Source: Leptospira interrogans
GTDB lineage: Bacteria; Spirochaetota; Leptospiria; Leptospirales; Leptospiraceae
Direction: 5' to 3'
Length of the DNA: 47,708 bases
Assembly: GCF_900156205.1 (NCBI RefSeq)
Contig: NZ_FTNA01000007.1
Coordinates: forward strand, 1 to 47,708
The notes beneath the pieces are model-generated. The model was not told the origin of the DNA, did no database searches, and saw only the letters and a list, made by a program, of their open reading frames with translations. Of the stretch, positions 1 to 9,033 are shown piece after piece. Position 1 is the stretch's first letter; every line of letters begins with the position of its first letter. The position numbers and the translations under genes are program-made.

Positions 1-73
1 AATTGATTCGAACAACCTCTATACTTTTCTTTCCACAATCGACTCCTACATACTTGACTTCTTGACTTTCCAT
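1..73 (-). CDS. IS110-family transposase, N-terminal fragment cut by window edge
   Basis: Reading from the ATG at 73 toward position 1 gives 24 codons (MESQEVKYVGVDCGKKSIEV then VRIN) without a stop before the window ends. The pattern Y-V-G-V-D-x-G-K-K is typical of the start of DEDD (RuvC-like) transposases of the IS110 family, where the Asp (residue 12 here) is the first catalytic acidic residue. AGGAG lies 7 nt upstream of the ATG, so the start is well supported. Only the first few percent of the protein is visible, so intactness cannot be judged. IS110 transposases are recombinases guided by a non-coding bridge RNA encoded in the element's end. A different RNase H-fold protein is possible but less likely given the structured leader just upstream. 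Confidence 0.6.
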   Translation of the reverse strand, partial: MESQEVKYVGVDCGKKSIEVVRIN

Positions 74-79
74 TTCTTT

Positions 80-318
<239 letters not shown>

Positions 319-378
319 CACACTTCGACTTGTCTTACGTTCAAGAAACATACTAATCTATGAATCACCGTTCGAAAA

Positions 379-474
379 ACTCAGCAGAACGGTTCTCTAT
401 GGGTCGCGTTCTATATTGAAACTAAAGACGATTGTTGTATAATGTTTCCTATATGCAATTCATTGACCAGAACT
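379..474 (+). repeat. Dispersed block A, copy 1
   Basis: It begins ACTCAGCAGAACG and ends CAATTCATTGACCAGAAC, with ATAATGTTTCCTATATG in between. The same order of sub-motifs occurs at 19308-19402, just upstream of the VM gene, and in decayed form at 34388-34450. Short ORFs over this block are not genes. Confidence 0.7.
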
Positions 475-787
475 GAAAGTGCAGTCCGAATTCCCCTAAT
501 CTTTCTTACACAAAATTTTAAACTATTGAAGCGTAAATGATTGACATTTTATTATATAGTTCCGAGTAATTTTATAAAGATTAGTAATAAAATCATGGTA
601 GTTCCCACAAATTACGTCTTCTTAAGTGGATTATAAGTTTCTAAACCGTTTTTCAACCGTTAAAATTGGTAATAGCTCCTACATTCATTTGATAAACAAA
701 ACATTCTGATTTTCTAAAATGTGGGAACTATTACAAAAATTGAAAGATATTAAGACGTGCCCAAAAATTCGTAAATCCCCACATGCG

Positions 788-858
788 ACCTGTCGAGCGC
801 CTATAGAAGCGAGACGCTGAGTTTCCACCGCCCATAGAAGCGATGCATTGAGTTTCAC
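788..858 (+). repeat. CGAGCGCC-type repeat, tandem pair
   Basis: Two adjacent units: CGAGCGCCTATAGAAGCGAG followed by ACGCTGAGTTT, then CGCCCATAGAAGCGATGC followed by ATTGAGTTT. The same unit occurs at 21786-21866, 34313-34350 and 47507-47538, and a related form lies inside the IS110 leader at 139-176. Confidence 0.7.
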
Positions 859-867
859 AAAAATGCA

Positions 868-943
868 GGAACTACTGCATTTTATTAAAAATTTCTAAAG
901 AATTATCTCGTAAAATTCTTTGAGGTTTTGAAACAAGCTCTAA
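868..943 (+). repeat. Direct repeat block B, copy 1
   Basis: Runs from GGAACTACTGCATTTTATTA to TTTTGAAACAAGCTCTAA. It is almost identical to 23678-23757, which carries a 4-nt insertion (AATG). Inverted relatives sit at 15880-15960 and 30825-30915, where it continues into an AGTTCCCACAAATTAGGTC sequence. Confidence 0.75.
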
Positions 944-1240
944 GTGAAATTAACAAAAAAATTATAAAAATAATTTCATTAAATTTAAGGAACAAAATTT
1001 AATTCATTCTTGATTCGAAAAACCAAAGCAATGTTTTTACCAAACGACTCGATTGAATAGCCACAGCAAAACTTTTGTCTTAGACCACAGATAAAGCCAT
1101 AAAATAAACACTTTAGTACTTTAGAATATAATAAAATGAATAAGCTTGAGTTTAAAAAACTTTTATAAAAAGATTTTTAAATTTTGTAATATCGTAAAAC
1201 AACGATTTCATACAAAAACTTTTAAATTTCACTAAACCAT

Positions 1241-1690
1241 TCACTCATTGATATTATCAAGGTAAATTAATTTCCAGCCAGTTTTAGTATATGTAAATCC
1301 GTAAACAACAGGCTCTTCGTCCGGTGCTCCGTTTCTCATTTTACAACTAACAATATATTCTTTGGTTCTTTCCGAATCTGCAACCGGTTGTTTTTCTTTT
1401 TGAAAACATTCTTTTGCATCAGCTTGCCGAGAAAAAATTTCATCATAACGTTTTAAGAACTCTTTCTTATTCTTAATTTGAGTATATCCATACGGCATTT
1501 TAATTGGAAATCGAGACAAACTCGCCAATTTTTCTGAATCATTTTTAAGAACTGCATCTTTAAATTCCTTCCAGAAAGTAGAAATAGAAGTGTCACTTTG
1601 AGATTTTATGATTTTAGTATTTATAAAAAAAACGCCTAACAAGATAAAAATGAAAAACCATTTATTTTTTGTTTTTTTATTTTGATTCAT
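1241..1690 (-). CDS. Hypothetical exported protein, 149 aa
   Basis: Not recognised. A basic N-terminus (NQNKKTKNKW) is followed by a hydrophobic stretch at residues 11-24 (FFIFILLGVFFINT), consistent with a signal peptide or anchor; no lipobox Cys follows. The mature part is soluble and contains SRFPIKMPYGYTQIKNKKEF and a C-terminal FTYTKTGWKLIYLD segment, reminiscent of small NTF2-like or DUF4348-type secreted domains, but I cannot assign it. Two Cys (in AKECFQK and IVSCKM) could form a disulfide. AGGAAGG lies just upstream of the ATG. It stands alone between repeat-rich gaps. Confidence 0.7.
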   Translation of the reverse strand: MNQNKKTKNKWFFIFILLGVFFINTKIIKSQSDTSISTFWKEFKDAVLKNDSEKLASLSRFPIKMPYGYTQIKNKKEFLKRYDEIFSRQADAKECFQKEKQPVADSERTKEYIVSCKMRNGAPDEEPVVYGFTYTKTGWKLIYLDNINE

Positions 1691-2038
1691 ATACCTTCCT
1701 ACGATTACATAGATAAATCATTTTCATCACTGACGTCAAGAGCTTTGTTTTTCAATTTTATCATTACTATTCAAGCAATACTATCAATTTGTCTAAAAAA
1801 TTAAAACGTAAAATCTACTTCAAAAAAAGTCATAAATTTTAAAAATAAATACACTTACTAAAACTTCTACATTTGATCGTTAATTTTCGATACTATTTTT
1901 TATATGTTCGAGTAATTGGTGAAACAAAACATTCTGACATATTGTTTGAAAGATATAATGACTTGCTTTTAATTGAAAATTTTAATATTTTCAAATTCTC
2001 AAAGAAATAAAAATAACAAACTGACTTTGGAATAGATT
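1691..2038. other. Intergenic stretch
   Basis: AT-rich with no gene seen. 1876-1916 (GATCGTTAATTTTCGATACT, then ATATGTTCGAGTAAT) is a decayed copy of the CATGCGTCCGAATAGTAA family better preserved at 33810-33852 and 47410-47452. Confidence 0.5.
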
Positions 2039-2425
2039 TTAAAAATTCAACTTTTCTTTTTTTCTTTCTTTGGATTCCGTTTTTCCTACGTAATTCGCTA
2101 AGACCAAAAGGATTCCCCCTAAAAACGCTGACCAAAACCCAGGCACAGATAAAGTTTCCGGAAACCAATCGCCGATGATTAAGATCACCCAAGCATTGAT
2201 AATCAATCCGATTAGACCCAAACTTAGATAATAGAAAACGATTCCGATTCCAAGAGTCATAACAATTAGTATGAACCTAAGAATTGCATTGAGAATTACA
2301 AAGGCGACTACTACAATAAGAGAATTGAGCCAACCACCAACTACGTGAAAATCAGGATGAATGAGTGGAAAAACAAACTCCACTACGAGTGACATTAAAA
2401 TTAGAGAAAATAAAAAATGAATCAT
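2039..2425 (-). CDS. Phage-holin-like four-helix membrane protein (PF04020 type), 128 aa
   Basis: A small, very hydrophobic protein with four predicted membrane helices: about 1-20, 32-52, 54-76 ([20 protein letters not shown]) and 95-112 ([17 protein letters not shown]). The size, the arrangement and the [16 protein letters not shown] segment fit the PF04020 family (YvlD-like), called 'phage holin family' but usually a chromosomal inner-membrane protein of unknown function. A basic tail ([14 protein letters not shown]) ends the protein. No Shine-Dalgarno is visible at its own ATG, but the stop of the upstream 62-aa ORF lies 6 nt before it, so translation may be coupled. There is no phage context. 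Confidence 0.75.
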   Translation of the reverse strand: MIHFLFSLILMSLVVEFVFPLIHPDFHVVGGWLNSLIVVVAFVILNAILRFILIVMTLGIGIVFYYLSLGLIGLIINAWVILIIGDWFPETLSVPGFWSAFLGGILLVLANYVGKTESKERKKEKLNF

Positions 2426-2431
2426 AAAAAT

Positions 2432-2620
2432 TTAAATATATAAATCTATATTGTTACCGATCGAAGAAGGTGGAGACCCTGGAGAGACCACCGAAACGTC
2501 CGGACTTTTTGTTTGATTATCTTGAGTAGCTACAATCTCCCTCGGAGAAGAGCCAGTTGTCGCCGGTGCAATCGAATCCGAAAAAAGAATCTGTCTAGAT
2601 CCCACTGCCATATATGACAT
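2432..2620 (-). CDS. Small hypothetical protein, 62 aa
   Basis: Not recognised. The main support for a real gene is a textbook ribosome site, AAGGAG 8 nt before the ATG, and its position 6 nt upstream of the PF04020 membrane protein, suggesting a two-gene unit. The protein is low in complexity, rich in Ser, Pro, Thr and Gly (SPREIVATQ, VVSPGSPPSSIG), with no membrane segment or known motif. It may be a disordered partner of the downstream membrane protein, or a short leader peptide that couples translation. Confidence 0.5.
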   Translation of the reverse strand: MSYMAVGSRQILFSDSIAPATTGSSPREIVATQDNQTKSPDVSVVSPGSPPSSIGNNIDLYI

Positions 2621-3104
2621 CGTATTTACTCCTTATAAGGATATTATAGAAAAGTTCTAAAAGTCTTTAAAGGAAAATTAGAAAATTCTCGCAAAAAATT
2701 TACTCGTTCAATTGTATTCATAAGTATGTTTATACCCACAAAAACAGAAAATCGCAAACCGCAAAAATTTAAACAGAACAAACAAGTATAATAGAGTTGT
2801 TGAAAAATTAATTCGCCATCGATTTCCGTTGTATGGAAACTGTCGATTGAAGCAGTTTTGTTAAACTCCACTATAGAATTTTTCAACAACTCTAATCTTC
2901 TATCTCATTTTACTCAAAACTAGATAAAAGAATGCCTAATATTTTGTCCTGGAATAGGTTTTTGTGATAAAAATTTATAGTACTCATAATGTGAATTTGA
3001 TTTCAAATTTATAATTCTTATAACTTTAAGAAATTAGAATATTTTATATATTCAGTTAATCAAGAAAGTATAAAAAAATATTTTAGAATCCGTGAGAAGT
3101 ACCA
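2621..3104. other. Intergenic stretch with one MITE-like copy
   Basis: Contains the 101-bp element at 2793-2893 and, 17 bp further on, an inverted TATTTTATTATATAG-type motif (2911-2933, TACTCAAAACTAGATAAAA). The rest is AT-rich with no gene. Confidence 0.6.
2793..2893 (+). repeat. MITE-like element, copy a (101 bp)
   Basis: Ends are AGAGTTGTTGAAAAATT and AATTTTTCAACAACTCT, perfect 17-bp inverted repeats. Both ends are bordered by TA (counting the first/last A), as expected for elements that use TA targets. The core contains GAAGCAGTTTTGTTAAA. It has no coding capacity; an 81-aa ORF that overlaps it is spurious. Confidence 0.85.
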
Positions 3105-3797
3105 TTAAAATTTTTGTCCGAAAACACCGGTCACAATTCCACCATACCAGCTAAACAAATTTACTCTAGAAAACAAAGAACGAAAATATGGTTCATCCGA
3201 AAGAATATTATTAAAAGTAGAAATTGAATTTGCCAGATATTTATTTTTCACAAACGGATAAGAAAATAATTTTCCAATCAGAGGAAGGAAATATACGAAA
3301 TAAAACTTCCAGAAAATATAAACAAAACCCGCAGGTTTGGACAATTCTGTAAAGACGAAAGTACCAGAAGGTTTTAAAATTCTATATACTTCCGAAATTA
3401 AAAGATTCCTTTGTTCAGGTAAAAGGCTTTTTAATCCAAAAGTACAACAAACCGCATCACAATAATTAGAAGGAACAGAAGAAGCCAAAACGTTTTCTGT
3501 AATATAAAGAATATTCTCATTTCCAAAACGATCTCGCGCACGTCCAATCATACGACTAGAAACGTCCAAACCTATGATTTTTTCATAACGGAAATATTTT
3601 CTTAAAATTCCAATGTTTTGACCGCTCCCGCACATCAAATCACAAATAATATCATTCCTTAAAGGATTCAAAATAGTAAGAGAACGTTTTCTAATTCGAT
3701 TGGCAAAGCCAAACGTGAGAAATTCTATAAAACCGTAACTTTCTGAAAAAAGGTCAAAAAATCTCCTTTGATTTCTAATATTATTTAATAATATCAT
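3105..3797 (-). CDS. Class I SAM-dependent methyltransferase, 230 aa
   Basis: Motif I is seen at about residues 51-58 (CDLMCGSGQN), followed by the acidic motif II in IIGLDVSSRMIGRARDRFG, the usual SAM-binding layout of UbiE/MenG-like or methyltransf_11 enzymes. Motif post-I/III is at SNYCDAVCCTFGLKSLLPEQ and LISEVYRILKPSGTFVFTE, very like the UbiE family sequence 'EVYRVLKPGG'. The substrate is unknown; a quinone or lipid methyltransferase would fit the hydrophobic C-terminal half (GFVYIFWKFYFVYFLPLIG). The ATG at 3797 has no clear ribosome site. It stands alone, on the same strand as its neighbours but with gaps above 180 bp on both sides. Confidence 0.8.
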   Translation of the reverse strand: MILLNNIRNQRRFFDLFSESYGFIEFLTFGFANRIRKRSLTILNPLRNDIICDLMCGSGQNIGILRKYFRYEKIIGLDVSSRMIGRARDRFGNENILYITENVLASSVPSNYCDAVCCTFGLKSLLPEQRNLLISEVYRILKPSGTFVFTELSKPAGFVYIFWKFYFVYFLPLIGKLFSYPFVKNKYLANSISTFNNILSDEPYFRSLFSRVNLFSWYGGIVTGVFGQKF

Positions 3798-3980
3798 ATT
3801 TTATTTATATATTTAATTTTTAATGTGATCATTTTTTTCAATTTTAATTTGGCTCTTAATTTTAGAGGATTTAAGCGTTTATTCAAAACTATATAATAAA
3901 ATTGTCTAAAATTCTATCTAAAACGAGGATTACTTTTAAAATTTATGTTATTCTAATATATAAAAATTAATAAAAACAGA

Positions 3981-4958
3981 TCATTTTTGTTCAATATTAT
4001 TTTTAATCTTGGTTAAAACGTGCCGATGAATTTCGTCTATCAAATAGTCTCCCCATAATTTCCAATAAAATTTCGGACCGAGACCATTTACGTATTCAGT
4101 CGTAGCAATTACTTTAGTTTTATTTTCGGAAACTTCTATCAAACGAAATTCTCCGAGTACTGCCCAAACTTTACCTCGAATATGTTTTGGTTCTACTTCT
4201 CCGTACAAAGACGTTTCTTTCATAGTTACTTGCGGCTCAGAAAATGAGAATGAAAACCTTTCCAGATTCTCGAAAGAATCTACGTTAGCCGATGTTGTCC
4301 CATTTGTGTAATTGCAAAATAAAAAAAGTTTTTCATTTTGTTTTACAATTCTCATAGAAACTGGATAGGAAACTCCGTTACGGAGAAAAAAATTTCCCGC
4401 CTCTCCAAATTCAAAAGGAGAAATAATCCGATTCCAGACTTCTTTTTTAGAAGCGTTGATTTCAAGTGAAGTTTGAACTTTTTGTTTCTCTAAATTTCGA
4501 TCGTTTCGATCATAAATATACGCGGACACGTTAAAACATAATACGATTAAAACTACTAAATACTTGGACAAATTTTTCAAGTAGATATAAGAACCGATCC
4601 AAACTCCCATAAAGATTAAAAGGAAAGCAATAGGAAACGCCATTAAAATACAGATCAAACCTTCTTTTCCGAAAATTAAAAATATAAAAATGGAAAAACC
4701 AGCAGATAAGATCGTAACAATCCCTACATATAATAACTTCCTTTTAATTGTTAGAGTTTTTGCGAAAATAAAAAGGAAATGAAATTCCATCAATAATCCT
4801 ATCGAAAACGGAAATGCAATAAAAAGAACCGTTCCATATTCTCCGTTCAAAGCCCAGAAAGGAGCAGTAAGCAGAAGCAACACAGACATAACTCCAAATA
4901 TATAAAAAGTGACGATGGGTTTTGCTTTAAAAATTTTATACCGTGGTTCTGGCTCCAT
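3981..4958 (-). CDS. Membrane protein with C-terminal SRPBCC/polyketide-cyclase-like domain, 325 aa
   Basis: The first ~150 residues carry five hydrophobic segments (about 14-34, 42-65, 76-97, 100-122 and 131-148). The C-terminal half (about 160-320) reads as an START/SRPBCC domain: TSLEINASKKEVWNRIISP opens it, and the long C-terminal helix is GLGPKFYWKLWGDYLIDEIH, as in polyketide-cyclase-like proteins where 'W..l..p..h' and a final helix close a lipid-binding cavity. Function is unknown; membrane-anchored SRPBCC domains are thought to bind hydrophobic ligands. GAGGGGAA lies 6-8 nt upstream of the ATG. It has no close operon partner. Confidence 0.7.
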   Translation of the reverse strand: MEPEPRYKIFKAKPIVTFYIFGVMSVLLLLTAPFWALNGEYGTVLFIAFPFSIGLLMEFHFLFIFAKTLTIKRKLLYVGIVTILSAGFSIFIFLIFGKEGLICILMAFPIAFLLIFMGVWIGSYIYLKNLSKYLVVLIVLCFNVSAYIYDRNDRNLEKQKVQTSLEINASKKEVWNRIISPFEFGEAGNFFLRNGVSYPVSMRIVKQNEKLFLFCNYTNGTTSANVDSFENLERFSFSFSEPQVTMKETSLYGEVEPKHIRGKVWAVLGEFRLIEVSENKTKVIATTEYVNGLGPKFYWKLWGDYLIDEIHRHVLTKIKNNIEQK

Positions 4959-5912
4959 AAAATTCCCCTCAATTCAAATTTTTAGAAAAATACGTTTCTT
5001 TATCGATCGTTTCTGAAAAAACTAGGATGTAATTCATTTCTAAATTACACTTTTTTTAGAAAGAATAAATCGATTTCTCTCTTAACGATTTTGAATTTGA
5101 AATTTTATTTATATTTTGTCTACATTATTTTTGAACGTGTTCAAAAATAATTTCAATCTGATTGCTCTGCATAAAGAGTTCAGCGTAAGAAGATGAGAAA
5201 AAAAGAATTTTCTAAAAGTATGAAGAATTCCTATTTTAAAATTTGTTTGTAAAATCCTAATTTGTGAGAGTTCCCACATTTTCTGAATCGATCTGTAAAG
5301 TTCAGATCCCAATTTCTCTCAGTAAAATGAATCATGACCAAACTCACTTACGTTAATATAAAATCTTAAAAACCGGCAATCTTATTACAAATCCAGTTTA
5401 GAACAGTATAAATTTGGAAATAAATCTCAGTTTTTGGACCTTCACAAAGATTAAAATCTAGAATCTATTTTAAAAAACCGAGTTAGATGCAATTTTGAGA
5501 ACTTCTGGATCCTTGAGTAAAATCGACTGTTAATTTTTGGTATTCTTTTCATGTGCAAGCGGCAAAACAGAATTGTTCATAATAAAACGTGGTAGTTCCC
5601 GCAAATTTTGTCTCTTAAGACGAAATATAGACCTTGGGATAGTTTTTTTGTTAATAGAGTTGTTGAAAAATTCCATAACAGCGATCAACAAAACTGCTTC
5701 TATCAACCATTTCATGAAATAGATAAAGAGTTTATTTTTTAACTACTTTAGGACTGAAATATAAACGATTGAGTATTTTATTATATAGTTTTGAGTAAAA
5801 TAAAATATAGATCCTCGAATCGTTTTTTTGCTATTATGAGAGTTCCCGCATTTATAGGTTTTTGAGATCAATTCTAAAGAAAAATCTAATATTCTTTCTT
5901 CACAAACCGAAT
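4959..5912. other. Intergenic repeat-rich stretch
   Basis: No supported gene; ORFs of about 60 codons here lie over repeats. Contents: AGTTCCCACA/AGTTCCCGCA motifs at 5269-5278, 5594-5603 and 5841-5850; a decayed MITE-like copy at 5656-5747; the TATTTTATTATATAGTTTTG motif at 5773-5798; and a decayed GTTAATTTTTGGTA...TTCATG motif near 5528. Confidence 0.6.
5656..5747 (-). repeat. MITE-like element, copy b (degenerate)
   Basis: The left end AGAGTTGTTGAAAAATTC is intact and the core AACAAAACTGCTTC matches the other copies in inverted orientation, but the right terminal repeat has decayed (TTTATTTTTTAACTACTT). The flank beyond the right end (GAAATATAAACGATTGA) is shared with copy f. Confidence 0.7.
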
Positions 5913-7856
5913 TTACTTACGAACTTTTCGGTAGAGAAATCTCGCTGGATGTAGATACTCTAAAACGGAAGATTCAACAGGAACCGGTTCTCCTAGTATC
6001 AAAGAGGCCATAATTTCAGAGCCTAAAAAAGAACTTAAAATTCCTCTTGAACCTAAACCTCCAAACACATATAACCCTTGAATCGTTTTTAGATTTGGAA
6101 ATTTTTTGTTTCTATTTTTAGGTAAATCAATTTCTTTATAAATTTTTCTAAATTCTCTCGGATCAAAAACTGGGCCTAAAATTGGAAGACGATCTGGAGT
6201 TTGAGCCCTCAATCCTACTTTTTCGATAAGCACACAACTCGAATCAAAATTTAAACTTGGATATTTGTTTTGAACAAATTCTAAAAGCCGGTCCGTATCT
6301 TTTTTTTGAGGAAGCGGATTTAAATCAAATTCGTCGAAAGTCGAACCTAAAATATGTTCTCCTAAAATAGAAGGAGTCAAATAATGTTCCGCGCATAAAA
6401 TGTTCGAGATACGAGACGATTTCTCCGTTTCTTTTAAAGATATAAGTTGTCCCCTAACTTTTCGAATTGGAAACGGTTCTTCTCCTTCAAATAAAGAAGC
6501 GATTAACTTTCCAATCGAATGAGAATTACAGAATATAATAGAATTTGCAACTATTTCGTGTCCAGATTCTTGAATTAGTAACTTCCAAGAAGTCCCGTCT
6601 TGTTCTATACGACTTGCGGTTCCCTTTATAAATTCGACCCCCGGTTGTTCTGCGCATTTTTTTGCGATAGATTCAGGACGAGTCCAAAATCCATTTCGGA
6701 AAAAAACTCCTGGTTCGTTTTCTAAAAAATCTCCGTTCTGAAATTTAGAAGCGATCGGTTTCCAAAATACAATCTCTTCGGAAAGTTTATGATTTTCTAT
6801 ACCCTTTTGAAGTCTTTCCGAATCCATCTCTTGTGTAACACTGTGAAATAATCCAGTTTTTTCAAAAAAGTTCTGATCTGCAAATGAAGAAAGAAAGGAA
6901 AGGGCGTATCTAAAGGCGCGTAACGTGAATAGACTAATAGGTCCGGGAATTTTAGTGAGATGAGGATGAGAAATAGCCATCGGAATTCCAGAAGTTTCCT
7001 TTGCAATCCCGGAAGGATCGATTAGAAAAACTTGTATTCCTCGCCTTGATAAGGAATAAGCGAGAGTGGTTCCCGCAATTCCCGCTCCTACAATCGCAAC
7101 GGTTTTGATTTGTAATTCCGGATAAGCACGTTTACACCAAGGTTTTTCTTTTGGATTGGATTCTAAAAAAGAATCGGAATAACTTCCGATCAACATCTCT
7201 CTTTTCCTTCCAAAACCAGGGCGTTTTTCCAACTTAAACCCGGAGAAAGATAACGAATCCCTAACCATTCTTGCTACTGTAAATGTGGACAACGTGGTTC
7301 CTTTTTTGGAAACGTATTTTAAGTTTTCTAAAACGGACTTATCCCACATCTCAGGATTTTTAGAAGGAGCAAAACCGTCCAAAAAAATAGCATCCACTTT
7401 TCCAGATATTTCGCATAACGCACTTGAAACATCACCCAAAAAAAGAGAAAAATGAATTTTCCCTCCTAAAAATTGAAAATAATTCATTCCTGGAATTAAA
7501 TCTTGGTATGAGGATAGAAATTCTTTTTTAATTTCCACAAGTTCCGAAAATATGGAAAGCGCTTTAGAAATCTCCTCTCGATTGAGTGGGAATTTTTCTA
7601 TGGATATAAAATGTAGTCTAAACCGATCTTTGTATTCTAAGTATTCTTTCCAGGTGGTTAAAAAATTAAGCCCTGTGCCAAAACCCAATTCTAAGATACA
7701 AAACGCATTCTGAATATTCCAATTTCTCCATCTATTATAAAGATCATTCCCTTTAATAAAAACGTGTTTGGTTTCCTCCAATCCATTTTCCGGAGAAAAA
7801 TAAATATCATCAAATTGTTCTGATACAGGAGTAAGATTATTTTTCCAAGTGAGCAT
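5913..7856 (-). CDS. mnmC: Bifunctional tRNA mnm5s2U34 biosynthesis protein MnmC, 647 aa
   Basis: Makes the last two steps of mnm5(s2)U at tRNA wobble position 34: the C-terminal FAD oxidase removes the carboxymethyl group of cmnm5U and the N-terminal methyltransferase methylates the product. The N-terminal domain (about 1-235) shows the SAM motif [14 protein letters not shown] (53-66) and the MnmD signature [18 protein letters not shown] (155-172). The C-terminal domain begins with the dinucleotide-binding motif [12 protein letters not shown] (253-264) and has [13 protein letters not shown] near the end, as in DAO-family enzymes. Length matches the two-domain E. coli protein (about 670 residues). 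The ATG overlaps the stop of the upstream lipoprotein gene as TAATG, so translation is probably coupled. dusA, another tRNA-modification gene, starts 1.2 kb away on the other strand. Confidence 0.9.
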   Translation of the reverse strand: MLTWKNNLTPVSEQFDDIYFSPENGLEETKHVFIKGNDLYNRWRNWNIQNAFCILELGFGTGLNFLTTWKEYLEYKDRFRLHFISIEKFPLNREEISKALSIFSELVEIKKEFLSSYQDLIPGMNYFQFLGGKIHFSLFLGDVSSALCEISGKVDAIFLDGFAPSKNPEMWDKSVLENLKYVSKKGTTLSTFTVARMVRDSLSFSGFKLEKRPGFGRKREMLIGSYSDSFLESNPKEKPWCKRAYPELQIKTVAIVGAGIAGTTLAYSLSRRGIQVFLIDPSGIAKETSGIPMAISHPHLTKIPGPISLFTLRAFRYALSFLSSFADQNFFEKTGLFHSVTQEMDSERLQKGIENHKLSEEIVFWKPIASKFQNGDFLENEPGVFFRNGFWTRPESIAKKCAEQPGVEFIKGTASRIEQDGTSWKLLIQESGHEIVANSIIFCNSHSIGKLIASLFEGEEPFPIRKVRGQLISLKETEKSSRISNILCAEHYLTPSILGEHILGSTFDEFDLNPLPQKKDTDRLLEFVQNKYPSLNFDSSCVLIEKVGLRAQTPDRLPILGPVFDPREFRKIYKEIDLPKNRNKKFPNLKTIQGLYVFGGLGSRGILSSFLGSEIMASLILGEPVPVESSVLEYLHPARFLYRKVRK

Positions 7857-8872
7857 TAGATTTTCGGAGGCAGGGGTTCCGTAGATTTTGGCGGAGAAGA
7901 TTCTTTTCCTGGACCACTTTCTTTGCGAAACAAATCTTCGGAGTTGGAACTGGATAGTTGAATTTCTTTTCGAACTCCAATTCGCAAAGTATTCATGGTT
8001 AGATAAAGATCGTGATGACCTTCCCCATTAGTGCTCGGTATTGTTTGAGTAATCGGTGTTTTGGAAAAGTTACCAAAACTGAACAAGTCCCTACTATCAT
8101 TACTGTCGTTATTTCCAATACTTGATACTTCTAAGTATAGATATAAATTATAAAAAATGGTATCTTGTAAAAAACGACCTATATTATATTCATATAATAT
8201 TTTAAATCCTGCAATTGCCCTTTTCTGGTTCCTTGTAGATGAAATTCTAAAGCCATTTTCCAAAACATCGAAGTCGTAAATACTGTAACCTAGATTAATT
8301 CCAACTCCTAAATTCCAATTTTGAAGTTCCCAAAACCCTAAATAAAGAGTTGTGTAAGCTTGATAGTCTATATATAAGTATTCCATTTTTCTTGCAAATG
8401 GTTCTGGAAGGGGATATACACCATACAAGGTTTGTTCTGTTAGATTAGAATAAACTCTTCCATCATCCGGAAAATTAAGAAGGTTTCCTCGAAAAGTTCT
8501 AGGAGAAGTTAACGTAAAACTATAAGCAAAATAATTTAAAAATTTAAAATAACCCTTAAACGGGAAACCGGGTAATCTTCGAGGTATGGATCCGATTGTA
8601 TAAAACGCTACCGATTTTACAGAGTCATCATTGACCATACGATCATTTTTGTCCGAAACTTTAGTACCTCCATTCGTTCTTACGAAATTTTCAAGAGAAT
8701 TGTATTTTGTAAAAAAATTCAACTGAGTGTTATCCACTCCTCCGGTAAGAATTACACTTTCAAAAAAAGACTCGATCGTTTTACAAGAGCTCATACAACA
8801 AATCCATATCGATAGAACTACAATCTTTTTTGATACAAATGTTTTCTGTTTTTGATCTTCAAAAAGGTTCAT
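7856..8872 (-). CDS. Hypothetical lipoprotein, 338 aa
   Basis: Not recognised. A basic N-region and a hydrophobic segment (about residues 17-28, [12 protein letters not shown]) end in SSC, a plausible Leptospira-type lipobox with Cys-30 acylated. The mature part is rich in aromatic residues and alternating patterns ([32 protein letters not shown], shown in part), suggesting a beta-barrel or outer-membrane-associated protein. The C-terminus is Pro/Ser/Lys-rich ([17 protein letters not shown]). The stop overlaps the mnmC start by one base (TAATG), so it is the first gene of a two-gene operon, though no functional link with tRNA modification is evident. Confidence 0.7.
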   Translation of the reverse strand: MNLFEDQKQKTFVSKKIVVLSIWICCMSSCKTIESFFESVILTGGVDNTQLNFFTKYNSLENFVRTNGGTKVSDKNDRMVNDDSVKSVAFYTIGSIPRRLPGFPFKGYFKFLNYFAYSFTLTSPRTFRGNLLNFPDDGRVYSNLTEQTLYGVYPLPEPFARKMEYLYIDYQAYTTLYLGFWELQNWNLGVGINLGYSIYDFDVLENGFRISSTRNQKRAIAGFKILYEYNIGRFLQDTIFYNLYLYLEVSSIGNNDSNDSRDLFSFGNFSKTPITQTIPSTNGEGHHDLYLTMNTLRIGVRKEIQLSSSNSEDLFRKESGPGKESSPPKSTEPLPPKI

Positions 8873-8988
8873 ATTTTATTGATATTCTTTTACAATTCAT
8901 TTTAGAATTCTTACCCAAACCTGTCTGCTTTTATTGTTCTTAAATTTATTTTTTATTTCTTTAAAGTTTTTTATCATTGAGAGGGTTC

Positions 8989-9016
8989 TTGACTGAAGGG
9001 TTCGGAACAATATTCT
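8989..9016 (+). promoter_or_regulatory. Possible sigma-70 promoter of dusA
   Basis: TTGACT (8989-8994), 16 nt, TATTCT (9011-9016), 17 nt before the dusA ATG. This lies in the 161-bp divergent gap. Both boxes are close to consensus, but the AT-rich setting makes chance matches common. Confidence 0.4.
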
Positions 9017-9033
9017 GGTAATCCAATTCCTTT

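Larger units (their letters stand above)
319..1240. other. Intergenic repeat-rich stretch
   Basis: No convincing gene. It holds pieces of several dispersed families: a block at 379-474 also found near 19308 and 34388; the TATTTTATTATATAG-type motif at 546-569; AGTTCCCACA/TGTGGGAACT motifs at 600-609, 720-729 and 864-873; the CGAGCGCC-type unit at 793-858; and a 76-bp block (868-943) repeated at 23678-23757. Confidence 0.7.

Noticed and set aside
788..858. Repeat units considered as a CRISPR array
   Set aside because: Units are few, imperfect, abut each other without spacers of constant length, and occur scattered in both orientations; no cas gene is present.
1893..2192. 99-codon minus-strand ORF
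   Set aside because: Most of it overlaps the PF04020 membrane protein in another frame, and the rest is repeat-derived AT-rich sequence.
2039..2425. Prophage indicated by the holin-family protein
   Set aside because: PF04020 proteins are usually chromosomal membrane proteins; no other phage gene is in the window.
2644..2889. 81-codon minus-strand ORF
   Set aside because: It spans a MITE-like copy and starts in its terminal repeat; composition is that of the repeat.
5109..5312. 67-codon minus-strand ORF
   Set aside because: Composed of AT-rich intergenic sequence with a dispersed GGGAACT motif; no ribosome site or protein-like pattern.
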